The notes under the pieces were generated by a model. It made no database searches and was not told where the DNA came from. It saw nothing but the letters and a program-made list of their open reading frames with translations. From Candidatus Pelagibacter sp. HIMB1321 (GTDB lineage Bacteria; Pseudomonadota; Alphaproteobacteria; Pelagibacterales; Pelagibacteraceae): DNA of 64,000 nt. The stretch is taken from positions 1,256,650 to 1,320,649 of the forward strand of contig NZ_LT840186.1 in NCBI RefSeq assembly GCF_900177485.1, given 5' to 3'. Of the stretch, positions 57,234-64,000 are shown piece by piece (position 1 is the first letter of the stretch; each line of letters opens with the position of its first letter). Both the position numbers and the translations under genes were made by a program.

Positions 57234-57359
57234 TATTCCTCCTAGTTACTTGATAATTATTAGATTCTTTTAAGAGATACTCTTTTAAATTGAAGGTTAT
57301 TCACATAATTCAACTTATAAGTTTATATTTATGCCATATTTTAAAGTTAGAAATCTCAA

Positions 57360-57665
57360 ATGAAAAAAAATCTCTTAATTAGTATTTTAATTACATCATT
57401 TTTTTTTATTTCTGGTTGTCAAACAGTTAAAAACAAGACTGATGCAATCGTTGAAAAAGAAAATGCCAAACTAAGTAAGTATATTGGCAAGTCATCAAAT
57501 GAGTTGCGGTTAGATCTTGGTAAACCAGATGAAGATTTTAAAAATGAAAAAGGTAATTTAGAATTAGTTTACAAAACTAGAAAATATGGAATTCCCTGCG
57601 AAAGAAGATTTGAGATCGATTCAAATCAAGTTGTAATAGGGTTTGTTTCAAATGGATGTTTTTAA
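57360..57665 (+). CDS. Small lipoprotein, BamE/SmpA-like
   Basis: 101-residue protein with a lipoprotein signal peptide (MKKNLLISILITSFFFISGC, lipidated Cys20). The mature part has the short pattern YIGKSSNELRLDLGKPDEDFKN and LELVYKTRKYG, like the helix-helix-strand unit of SmpA/OmlA-BamE proteins. Two further cysteines (in IPCERRF and the C-terminal SNGCF) could form a disulfide, unlike typical BamE. The function is unknown; an envelope-assembly role is possible. It is a single-gene unit ending just before a perfect hairpin. Confidence 0.75.
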   Translation: MKKNLLISILITSFFFISGCQTVKNKTDAIVEKENAKLSKYIGKSSNELRLDLGKPDEDFKNEKGNLELVYKTRKYGIPCERRFEIDSNQVVIGFVSNGCF

Positions 57666-57668
57666 ATC

Positions 57669-57695
57669 ACTTGCGGAGAGTTAATCTCCGCAAGT
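57669..57695. terminator. Bidirectional terminator hairpin
   Basis: ACTTGCGGAGA (57669-57679) and TCTCCGCAAGT (57685-57695) form a perfect 11-bp stem with a 5-nt loop, the most stable hairpin noticed in the window. It fills the 42-nt gap between the convergent lipoprotein and hsp20 genes. There is no long T run on either side, so efficiency is uncertain; it may also act by stabilising mRNA 3' ends. Confidence 0.7.
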
Positions 57696-57707
57696 AAGGT
57701 CATTTAC

Positions 57708-58154
57708 TTATCTAATTTCAATAAGTTTTTTCTTTTTATGTTCTGGGATAATTCTTTCACAAGAAATTGTTAAAAGACCATCTTTTAGCTTAGCTTCACC
57801 CACTTTTACGTCATCAGCAATAGTGAATGATCTAGCAAATTGTCTTTGAGAAATTCCTTTATGAATTATTTCTCCGTCAGAGTTTTTATCATCTGATTTA
57901 TTAACTTGTTTTGTTCTTACAGTTAATAAATTATCTTCAAACTCAACTTCAACATCATCTTTTGAAAAACCAGCTAATGCTACTTCAATAGCATAGTTAT
58001 CTTTACCAGTTTTTCTGATATTGTATGGAGGGTAGTTTGATTGCATTGTTAAATGCCCATTACCCAACATATTTTCAAATTGATCAAACATATCGTCAAA
58101 ACCAATTGAAAAAGGTCTTAGTGAGTTAAATATAGATAGATCCTTACTTGTCAT
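57708..58154 (-). CDS. Small heat-shock protein, Hsp20 family
   Basis: 148-residue alpha-crystallin-type chaperone that holds unfolding proteins. The alpha-crystallin domain covers about residues 40-130 (YAIEVALAGFSKDDVEVEFEDNLLTVRT, and LKDGLLTISC as the end of the domain). The N-terminal SIFNSLRPFSIGFDDMFDQF matches IbpA-like proteins. A strong Shine-Dalgarno AAGGAGG precedes the ATG and appears to be held in a ROSE-like hairpin (see the separate entry). It is a single-gene unit. Confidence 0.95.
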   Translation of the reverse strand: MTSKDLSIFNSLRPFSIGFDDMFDQFENMLGNGHLTMQSNYPPYNIRKTGKDNYAIEVALAGFSKDDVEVEFEDNLLTVRTKQVNKSDDKNSDGEIIHKGISQRQFARSFTIADDVKVGEAKLKDGLLTISCERIIPEHKKKKLIEIR

Positions 58155-58208
58155 AATATCCTCCTTTGTTTAAGCAAGTTTATTTTTGCAAGCCCCATTA
58201 GGCGACTT
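58152..58208 (-). promoter_or_regulatory. ROSE-like RNA thermometer over hsp20 ribosome-binding site
   Basis: On the minus strand, CTTGCTT (58178-58172) can pair with the Shine-Dalgarno AAGGAGG (58166-58160) across a 5-nt loop AAACA. The pairing includes one G-G mismatch and one G-U pair, which is how the conserved UYGCU element of ROSE thermometers masks the ribosome-binding site. Upstream, AAGTCGCC (58208-58201) and GGGGCTT (58196-58190) form a second hairpin with a bulged G and a TAAT loop. The start codon is at 58154. ROSE elements precede small heat-shock genes in many alphaproteobacteria. Folding was done by eye. Confidence 0.6.
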
Positions 58209-58255
58209 ACATATGTAATTTAATAACAAGTTTTAAATTTTCAAGAGCTTTAAAA

Positions 58256-60331
58256 TCAAATTTTTTTCGAAATTTTTAATGCAAAAGCATAATCCAATGC
58301 AATTTCTTCAATTGCACCATCACGTCCTGATTTTCCCCCATGACCTGCATTCATTTCAGTTTTTAAAAGTAACAAGTTGTTATCTGTTTTATAGTCTCTT
58401 AACTTTGCTGTAAATTTTGCAGGCTCATCAAAAAGAACTCTATTATCACTTAAGCTTGTAGTAATTAAAATATTTGGATAATCCATTTTTTTAATGTTGT
58501 GATATGGTGCATATGAGTAAATGTAATCAAAGTGATCTTTATTATCTTTGGCATTTCCAAATTCATCAAATTCACCTACAGTTAATGGCAAAGAATGATC
58601 AAGATTTGTTGTAAGCGAATCTACAAAAGGCACTGCCATTATAATTCCAAGAAAAAGCCCTGGTGCTTGATTAACCACTGCACCCATAAGCAAACCACCA
58701 GCAGATCCACCCATTCCAATAATTTGGCCTTCAGATGAATATTTGTTATCAATCAAATATTTTGCAGCATGTATGTAGTCTTCAAAAGTATTTTTTTTAT
58801 TGGTTAGTTTTCCTTCTTTCCACCATTTCATTCCTTTTTCCATACCACCTCTGATATGTGCTGTAGCCCAAATTATATCTCTATCTATTATACTCAATCT
58901 TGTTGATGAAAAACTTGGACTCATTGAGTGACCATATGAACCGTAACCATAAAGCAGCAAATTAGCCGAACCATCAATTTTTGTCTTTTTATGCCTAGTT
59001 ATTGTAAGAGGTACCATTCTTCCATCGTGAGATTTATATTCAACTCTCTCAACTATGTAATCATCAGGATTATGACCAGATGGAATTTCTTGTTCTTTAA
59101 TTAATTTTTTTGATTTAGATGCCAAATTAAATAGATAAACTCTAGAGGGAGTCTTTGGAGAAGAATATCCCAAATATATCTCATCAGTATTTCTGTTTTT
59201 TTGTTTTAATGAAACATTTGGAACACAAACTTTTTCTTCAGAAATCATTAACTCTTCTTCTATTCCATTTTTTTTATTAATTACAAATAGTTTATCAAGA
59301 GCACCAGAGGTCTCTGATCTTATAATCCAATTGTTTAAAAAAGTTAGTCCACCAATCAATGTTTCTTTTTTAGCTGGTATAAAATCTTTCCAATTTTGAT
59401 TTTCAAGACTATCAGAAGTTTGAATTTTGAAATTCTCAGCATCTTTGTTGGTGTGATTATAAAATTTTCTATCCCAAGAATTCACAGAATATAATATTCC
59501 CTTTTCCCTTTTTTGAATCAATTTAGGAACAGGTTTTTCTTCATTTACATCAAAATAATATTGTTCAGATGTATTATGATCTGAAGTTGATATAAAATAA
59601 AATTTTTCATCTGAGCTTATGCCGATATTTACGGTAAATGCTTCACTTTTTTCCTCAAAAATTAATTCATCTTTTTTGTCAATACTGCCAATTTCATGTC
59701 TAAAAATTTTTCTTGCTCTATGATTTTCATCTAAACTTGAATAGTAAATAAATTTATCATCTAAACTAAAAGTAATATTTCCAGATGTTTCTTTAATTTC
59801 TTTTGATATAATTTCTTCTGTTTTAATTTCCCTTATAAAAATTGTGTAATATTCAGAGCCTTTAGTATCAAGTGAATATGCTAAATATTTATCATTATTG
59901 CTAACTTCTAAATCTCCAACTCCAAAATACTCTGTTTTTATTTTTTCTTTTTCTTTGTCACCATTCCAAATTTCTTCAACTTTGTCTGATCCAATTTTCT
60001 TTCTTAATTTTATTGAATAATTTCCTTTAGTGGTTGTTTTAGTCCAATATTCATATGAATGATCTTTATAAGGCAAAGATTCATCATCTAGTTTTATTCT
60101 ACCTTTAATTTCATCAAAAAGTTTTTTTTGTATTTCCTTAGTGTCCTTTAGTTGTTCTTCGGTATAGCTGTTCTCTTCTTCAAGATATTTTCTAACTTCT
60201 GGGTTTAATTTTTCTTTATCTTTTAAAACCTCTAAAATATCTTTTTGATGTATCCAGCTATAATTATCCTCCCAAGTGACATCGTGACAGGATTTTAGCT
60301 CAGGTTTTTTTGCTAATTGTGGTAATTTCAT
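58256..60331 (-). CDS. ptrB: Oligopeptidase B (prolyl oligopeptidase family)
   Basis: 691-residue serine peptidase of family S9A. An N-terminal seven-blade propeller (about residues 70-400) gates the active site. The C-terminal hydrolase domain carries Ser543 in GMGGSAGG, an Asp region in LSDNRVLFDEPAKFTAKL and His in GHGGKSGR; YGSYGHSMSPSFSSTRL and AHIRGG are family blocks. It has no signal peptide, so it is likely cytoplasmic, degrading short peptides after basic residues. Its start codon is just 15 nt from the divergent J-domain gene start. Confidence 0.93.
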   Translation of the reverse strand: MKLPQLAKKPELKSCHDVTWEDNYSWIHQKDILEVLKDKEKLNPEVRKYLEEENSYTEEQLKDTKEIQKKLFDEIKGRIKLDDESLPYKDHSYEYWTKTTTKGNYSIKLRKKIGSDKVEEIWNGDKEKEKIKTEYFGVGDLEVSNNDKYLAYSLDTKGSEYYTIFIREIKTEEIISKEIKETSGNITFSLDDKFIYYSSLDENHRARKIFRHEIGSIDKKDELIFEEKSEAFTVNIGISSDEKFYFISTSDHNTSEQYYFDVNEEKPVPKLIQKREKGILYSVNSWDRKFYNHTNKDAENFKIQTSDSLENQNWKDFIPAKKETLIGGLTFLNNWIIRSETSGALDKLFVINKKNGIEEELMISEEKVCVPNVSLKQKNRNTDEIYLGYSSPKTPSRVYLFNLASKSKKLIKEQEIPSGHNPDDYIVERVEYKSHDGRMVPLTITRHKKTKIDGSANLLLYGYGSYGHSMSPSFSSTRLSIIDRDIIWATAHIRGGMEKGMKWWKEGKLTNKKNTFEDYIHAAKYLIDNKYSSEGQIIGMGGSAGGLLMGAVVNQAPGLFLGIIMAVPFVDSLTTNLDHSLPLTVGEFDEFGNAKDNKDHFDYIYSYAPYHNIKKMDYPNILITTSLSDNRVLFDEPAKFTAKLRDYKTDNNLLLLKTEMNAGHGGKSGRDGAIEEIALDYAFALKISKKI

Positions 60332-60346
60332 AAATAAAGGAAATAT

Positions 60347-60850
60347 ATGAATATAATTATTTATACATTAGTCATTTTAACTATTTTTTATTTATTAGTT
60401 AAAAAATTCACTACTATTTCCTCAAAGAAAATCTCTAAAAGTGCAAGAATACTCCTTATTATTGGGCTCTTTCTACTTGCTATACTATTTGCTGTTGGAG
60501 GAAGGTATTTACTCACACTTCCTCTCACACTAGCCAGCTTGGCATTATTGAAGCTAAAAGGATTATCAATTTTTCAATTAATATCTCTATTTAGATTAAT
60601 TCAAACTTTAAGAAACTCTGGTAGATTTTCTTTTAACAACACACAGAATAATAATAAAACTAGCCTTAGTATTGATGAGGCTTATAAGATTTTAAATTTA
60701 GATAGAACAAAAAACATCACCAAAAAAGAAGTAAAAAAAGCGTACACAAGAATCCAAAAAAAAATACACCCAGATGTTTCACCTGAAACTGCTAGACTTT
60801 CCACAATTGTCAATGAAGCTAAAGAGCTTGTTCTAAATGATATTTCTTAA
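60347..60850 (+). CDS. Membrane-anchored J-domain protein
   Basis: 167-residue protein with two or three hydrophobic segments in the first 70 residues and a C-terminal J domain (about 108-165) with the HPD motif at 141-143. This layout matches alphaproteobacterial DnaJ-like proteins related to mitochondrial TIM14/Pam18, which stimulate Hsp70 at the membrane. AAAGGA upstream serves as ribosome-binding site. Its specific Hsp70 partner is unknown. It overlaps the GT9 gene end by 4 bp. Confidence 0.85.
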   Translation: MNIIIYTLVILTIFYLLVKKFTTISSKKISKSARILLIIGLFLLAILFAVGGRYLLTLPLTLASLALLKLKGLSIFQLISLFRLIQTLRNSGRFSFNNTQNNNKTSLSIDEAYKILNLDRTKNITKKEVKKAYTRIQKKIHPDVSPETARLSTIVNEAKELVLNDIS

Positions 60851-61809
60851 TTTAAAATCTTAATTAATTTTTCATAAATTTTTGTTGGATTAATTTTGTC
60901 TTTTCCGTCACTATGATGATTAACATCTTCCATACCGTCAGGAATAACAGGATGCATCCTTGGGCTATAATTTCCATACATCAAAGGCGTGTCAGCCATT
61001 AAGGTAATTGTTTCTATGCCAAGAGCAGCAGAAAGATGGGAAAAACTTGTATCATTACAAATTGATGCATTACATATTTTAATAATTGGAAGTGTTTCAT
61101 TAATTGACAATTCATTAATTGGAGTACACAATTTACCAAACTCAGAATAAATTATTTTTTCTAAAATTTTTTTTTCCTCTTCATGATTGCCAGTTGCAAG
61201 GAAAAAATGGCAATTCTTAATTTTTGAAATTTTTTCAATTACACTTATAAAAGTTTCTGGTGGAATTCTTTTAGATGGTCCTGAACCACCGATGCCCAGT
61301 AAAATATAAAATTTATCTTTATTTATTTTATATTTTTTTTCTATTTGTAATAATTTTTTTGGATTAAGAAAAATTTTTGCATCAGTTTCAACGTCAATAT
61401 TTAAATTTTTTTTTAAGAAATATCTAGCCGTATTAATTATATGCTGATTTTTTTTACTAAATTGAGGATATTGAAATATTTGTTTAGAGCCAGATAATTT
61501 TGAGCACAATTTATACCTTAAGGATGAATTAAATATAAAAATTTTGTCAAATTTTTCTTTTTTTAAATCCACAATTAAATTAAAAAATCCTCTTATTCCA
61601 TCATGACGACCATTTAATTTTTTATTCCTATCTAAAGTGAGTATCTTACCAATATAAGGCGTATCACTCAGAAATTGTTCAGCTTTAGAACTTTTTCTTG
61701 ATAAAAGATCAACAGGAGTATTATATTTTTTACTTATTGCTTCAATAAAAGGAAGAAAAATTACTGTGTCACCAATACCCATTTTATTTTGAACGGCTAA
61801 AATTTTCAT
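60847..61809 (-). CDS. Glycosyltransferase family 9 (heptosyltransferase-like)
   Basis: 320-residue two-domain GT-B enzyme of the ADP-heptose:LPS heptosyltransferase family. N-terminal MGIGDTVIFLPFIEAI, the nucleotide-binding ILLGIGGSGPSKRIPPE and CNDTSFSHLSAALGIETITL are characteristic. It likely adds a sugar to lipopolysaccharide core or another surface glycan; the sugar is not known. No other LPS genes are next to it, so it stands alone, divergent from the DapA-family gene across 49 nt. Confidence 0.88.
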   Translation of the reverse strand: MKILAVQNKMGIGDTVIFLPFIEAISKKYNTPVDLLSRKSSKAEQFLSDTPYIGKILTLDRNKKLNGRHDGIRGFFNLIVDLKKEKFDKIFIFNSSLRYKLCSKLSGSKQIFQYPQFSKKNQHIINTARYFLKKNLNIDVETDAKIFLNPKKLLQIEKKYKINKDKFYILLGIGGSGPSKRIPPETFISVIEKISKIKNCHFFLATGNHEEEKKILEKIIYSEFGKLCTPINELSINETLPIIKICNASICNDTSFSHLSAALGIETITLMADTPLMYGNYSPRMHPVIPDGMEDVNHHSDGKDKINPTKIYEKLIKILN

Positions 61810-61858
61810 ATTTGTTTATAATCTTTACTAAATAATTTTTTTATATAAATTTCTACTT

Positions 61859-62725
61859 ATGAGCAAAATTAATGGCATATATGCTGCTTCTATGTCTATA
61901 TTTAATGATGATTTAAGTTTAAATGTGGCGAAAACAATTCAACATAGTGAACAGCTTATTGATGAGGGCTGTCATGGAGTGGCTATTTTTGGTAGCACAG
62001 GTCAGGCTCAATTAATTTCTATATCTGCAAAAATTGAATTATTGAACAAATTATCTTCAAGTAAATATAAAGAAAAATTTATAATAGGGACAGGACTTAA
62101 TTCCCTTACAGAAACGATTAATTTAATGAAAGTTTCAACCTCATTATCTTTTAAAAGATTTTTAATAATGCCACCAGCATATTACAAATATGGACATGCA
62201 GATGTAATTAATTTCTATAGCAAAATTATTGAAGCAGTATCAGATTGTGAAATAGTTTTATATAATTTTGAAAAACTTTGTGGATATAAATTTGATATAC
62301 CTACAATTAAGGAATTGGTTAAAAAATTTCCAAAACAGATTATTGGTATTAAAGACAGTACTTATAATATTTTTGAAGAACTAAGATTAGATAATTTTTC
62401 TGTTTTACCAGGTTCTGAAACTAAATTAATAAAAGGTTTAAAAGTTGGTTGTTCAGGAATTATAACTGCTACTTGCAACATAACAGCTAAATTATCTAGA
62501 AAAGTTTATGATGATTTTATTAGAGACAAAAGTGAAACAGATAATAAAAAATTATGTGATGTTAGAAAAGCATTTGAAAACTATAATTTGATTTCTGGCA
62601 TACATGCATATTACTCTACTAGAGATATAATTTATAAAAATGTTTTGCCCCCATTAAGTTTACTTTGTAAAAAAGATTATCAAGATTTAGAAAAGAATTT
62701 AATATCTTTAAATTTTAAAAATTAA
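61859..62725 (+). CDS. DapA-family aldolase/lyase, probably not DHDPS
   Basis: 288-residue TIM-barrel class I aldolase. The Schiff-base lysine is Lys165 in GIKDSTYN, and Tyr135 lies in LYNF. The carboxylate loop reads FGSTGQ (45-49) instead of the GTTGE usual in dihydrodipicolinate synthase. The position of the DHDPS substrate arginine (YNVPxRTG) reads YNFEKLCGY, so a role in lysine synthesis is unlikely. It probably uses pyruvate with some other aldehyde, or cleaves a keto acid. It may be read with cfa, 20 nt downstream. Confidence 0.85.
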   Translation: MSKINGIYAASMSIFNDDLSLNVAKTIQHSEQLIDEGCHGVAIFGSTGQAQLISISAKIELLNKLSSSKYKEKFIIGTGLNSLTETINLMKVSTSLSFKRFLIMPPAYYKYGHADVINFYSKIIEAVSDCEIVLYNFEKLCGYKFDIPTIKELVKKFPKQIIGIKDSTYNIFEELRLDNFSVLPGSETKLIKGLKVGCSGIITATCNITAKLSRKVYDDFIRDKSETDNKKLCDVRKAFENYNLISGIHAYYSTRDIIYKNVLPPLSLLCKKDYQDLEKNLISLNFKN

Positions 62726-62745
62726 TTTTTTAATGATGGTAAAAA

Positions 62746-63933
62746 ATGCAACTAGCAAGATTTCTTAATAAGGTTTTTAAAAAAAGTGGTTTTATTTTAA
62801 TAGATGCAAATAATAACAACTATATTATTGGTGAACCAAAAGAAAATCCAATCAAAGTAAAAATATTAAATCCAAAACTTCATTATAAATTATTGTTTCA
62901 TCCAGATTTATATTTTGGTGAGGCATATACAGATGGTGAAATCGTATTAGAAAATGGAAGTTTGACAGAATTTTTAGATCTTGTGCTAATGAATATAGGA
63001 AGAAGAGAATTTAATTTTTTTAGCTATTTATTAAATAAAGCTAGAGGTTCATACAGATATTTAACAAATTTTAATTTTATAAAAAAATCAAAAATGAATG
63101 TTTCCCATCATTATGATATTTCAGATGATTTGTATGATTTATTTTTAGATCCTAAAAGACAATATTCGTGTGCATATTTTAAAAATGAAACTGATACACT
63201 TGAACAGGCTCAAAATAATAAGATTCAACATATTATAAAAAAATTAAATTTAAAACCTAATCAAAAAGTTTTAGACATTGGTTGTGGCTGGGGATCTCTA
63301 GCAATTGATATTGCAAAAGCAGCTCAATGTGAAGTTACAGGAATAACTCTATCAGAAAATCAACATAAGTACGCAAATGAAAAAGTAAAAGAATTAAATT
63401 TAGAAAATCAGGTAAAATTTAAACTCATCGATTATAGAGAATTAAATGAAAAATTTGATAGGATTGTAAGTGTTGGAATGTTTGAGCATGTTGGTAGAAA
63501 ATTTTATAATAAATTTTTTAAACAGGTTGAAAACTTATTAGTAGATGATGGAGTTGCAATGATCCACACCATTGGATCAGTTGATCCACCAAGAGACCCA
63601 CATCCATGGATTACTAAGTATATATTTCCAGGCGGTTACACTCCAAGTTTGAGTGAAGCGGTAATTTCGATTGAAAAAGCAGGATTAATTGTAACAGATA
63701 TTGAAGTTTTAAAACTACATTACTCCCATACACTTAGACACTGGAAAGAGAATTGCCTGAGCAATAAAGAAAAAATTATCAAAATGTTTGATGAGAAATT
63801 TTTTAGAATGTGGGAATTTTATCTTGCGGGATGTGAAATGGCGTTCAAATGGGGAGATCAAGTAGTATATCAATTTCAGCTTGCAAAAAATTATACATCA
63901 ACTCCAGTTACAAGAGACTATATTTATCAATAA
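62746..63933 (+). CDS. cfa: Cyclopropane-fatty-acyl-phospholipid synthase
   Basis: 395-residue SAM-dependent enzyme that adds a methylene bridge across unsaturated acyl chains of membrane lipids. The N-terminal sterol-carrier-like region (LLFHPDLYFGEAYTDGEIV) is followed by SHHYDISDDLYDLFLD, the SAM-binding VLDIGCGWGSLAIDIA near residue 175, and VSVGMFEHVGRKFY with the bicarbonate-site residues. The full length argues for activity, though related enzymes can methylate rather than cyclopropanate. A hairpin overlaps its stop codon. Confidence 0.93.
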   Translation: MQLARFLNKVFKKSGFILIDANNNNYIIGEPKENPIKVKILNPKLHYKLLFHPDLYFGEAYTDGEIVLENGSLTEFLDLVLMNIGRREFNFFSYLLNKARGSYRYLTNFNFIKKSKMNVSHHYDISDDLYDLFLDPKRQYSCAYFKNETDTLEQAQNNKIQHIIKKLNLKPNQKVLDIGCGWGSLAIDIAKAAQCEVTGITLSENQHKYANEKVKELNLENQVKFKLIDYRELNEKFDRIVSVGMFEHVGRKFYNKFFKQVENLLVDDGVAMIHTIGSVDPPRDPHPWITKYIFPGGYTPSLSEAVISIEKAGLIVTDIEVLKLHYSHTLRHWKENCLSNKEKIIKMFDEKFFRMWEFYLAGCEMAFKWGDQVVYQFQLAKNYTSTPVTRDYIYQ

Positions 63934-63947
63934 ATAATTGATAAATA
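63921..63947 (+). terminator. A/T-rich hairpin at cfa stop codon
   Basis: TATTTATCAAT (63921-63931) and ATTGATAAATA (63937-63947) form a perfect 11-bp inverted repeat with a 5-nt loop that includes the cfa stop codon (63931-63933). It is followed by TTTAATC. It is likely to end the cfa transcript, but only two G-C pairs make it weak. Confidence 0.45.
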
Positions 63948-63962
63948 TTTAATCTCATTCAA

Positions 63963-64000
63963 ATGAAAAAAAAAAAAAAAAAATTATCAAAAAATAAATC
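63963..64000 (+). CDS. Possible start of next gene, cut by window edge
   Basis: ATG at 63963 is followed by an 18-A run giving six lysines and then Leu-Ser-Lys-Asn-Lys, open to the window end. No ribosome-binding site is evident. It may be a real gene with a lysine-rich start or simply A-rich intergenic DNA; the run length is also prone to sequencing error, which would change the frame. Confidence 0.25.
   Translation, partial: MKKKKKKLSKNK

Noticed and set aside
57251..57290. Palindromic operator-like sequence (AAGAG ATA CTCTT) between the permease and lipoprotein genes
   Set aside because: Only five base pairs match on each side; such short inverted repeats are frequent by chance in A/T-rich DNA.
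57234..57359. Purine riboswitch upstream of the NCS2 permease
   Set aside because: The region lacks the paired loop sequences and three-way-junction pattern of purine aptamers. Only a good Shine-Dalgarno and A/T-rich DNA are visible.

Overview
This window reads as a stretch of a SAR11-type alphaproteobacterial chromosome ('Candidatus Pelagibacter' or a close relative). The DNA is very A+T-rich and the codon use is AAA/ATT/TTA heavy. Genes are packed almost without gaps: the longest non-coding stretch is about 194 nt, so there is no gene-free region above 300 nt. Gene orders are alphaproteobacterial: sucD-sucA-sucB-lpd, atpHAGDC without F0 genes, rplU-rpmA-obgE-proB-proA-nadD-rsfS, chvI-chvG-ahcY-tsaE-amgK-murU, and metX-metW-gloB facing hisC-tyrC. 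Assignment to SAR11 is inferred from this pattern; no 16S gene is present. I see no mobile element, prophage, CRISPR array, tRNA or rRNA gene.

Layout. 1-6373 (+): TCA-cycle block, succinyl-CoA synthetase alpha (cut by the window edge) and the whole 2-oxoglutarate dehydrogenase complex. 6405-10337 (+): a TPR/O-GlcNAc-transferase-like protein and primosomal helicase PriA. 10448-15236 (+): F1 sector of ATP synthase. 15219-21754 (-): ribosomal proteins L21/L27, ObgE, proline synthesis, NadD, RsfS, a carboxy-terminal protease and RppH, read from a strong promoter before rplU. 21821-24246 (-): gloB-metW-metX preceded by a SAM-II riboswitch. 24441-26419 (+): hisC-tyrC. 26416-29976 (-): TrkH, AmpG-like permease and a cytoplasmic NlpC/P60 peptidase. 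30058-33589 (+): class I lysyl-tRNA synthetase, PyrD, L28 and a queuosine-precursor-type transporter. 33573-36691 (-): a three-gene polyamine operon. 36843-37950: RegA-type regulator (+) and BioY (-). 38060-46521 (+): PolA, ChvI/ChvG, AhcY, TsaE, AmgK, MurU. 46499-48233: phosphoglycerate mutase (-), a VanZ-like protein and a lytic-transglycosylase lipoprotein (+). 48223-53482 (-): msrA-sulfurtransferase-RND efflux pump. 53518-57233: EamA transporter, AlkA-like glycosylase, a DUF1330 protein, a purine phosphoribosyltransferase and a purine permease. 57360-64000: small lipoprotein, Hsp20, oligopeptidase B, J-domain membrane protein, GT9 glycosyltransferase, DapA-family lyase, cyclopropane fatty acid synthase and perhaps the start of one more gene.

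How parts work together. Several genes in separate operons form a peptidoglycan-recycling route: AmpG import, NlpC/P60 peptide trimming, AmgK/MurU salvage of MurNAc, and a lipoprotein transglycosylase. The met operon appears to be switched by SAM. AhcY removes the by-product of SAM-dependent methylation. The polyamine operon pairs an ornithine/lysine decarboxylase with a deoxyhypusine-synthase-like enzyme.

The most interesting signals are regulatory: a SAM-II aptamer that appears to begin at its own transcription start, a ROSE-like RNA thermometer over the hsp20 ribosome-binding site, a near-leaderless promoter for rpmB, and a rule-like junction pattern in which eight of ten convergent gene pairs overlap at their stop codons and the other two each carry a perfect hairpin. 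No wholly new multi-gene system is evident. All statements come from reading the sequence; no database search was run.
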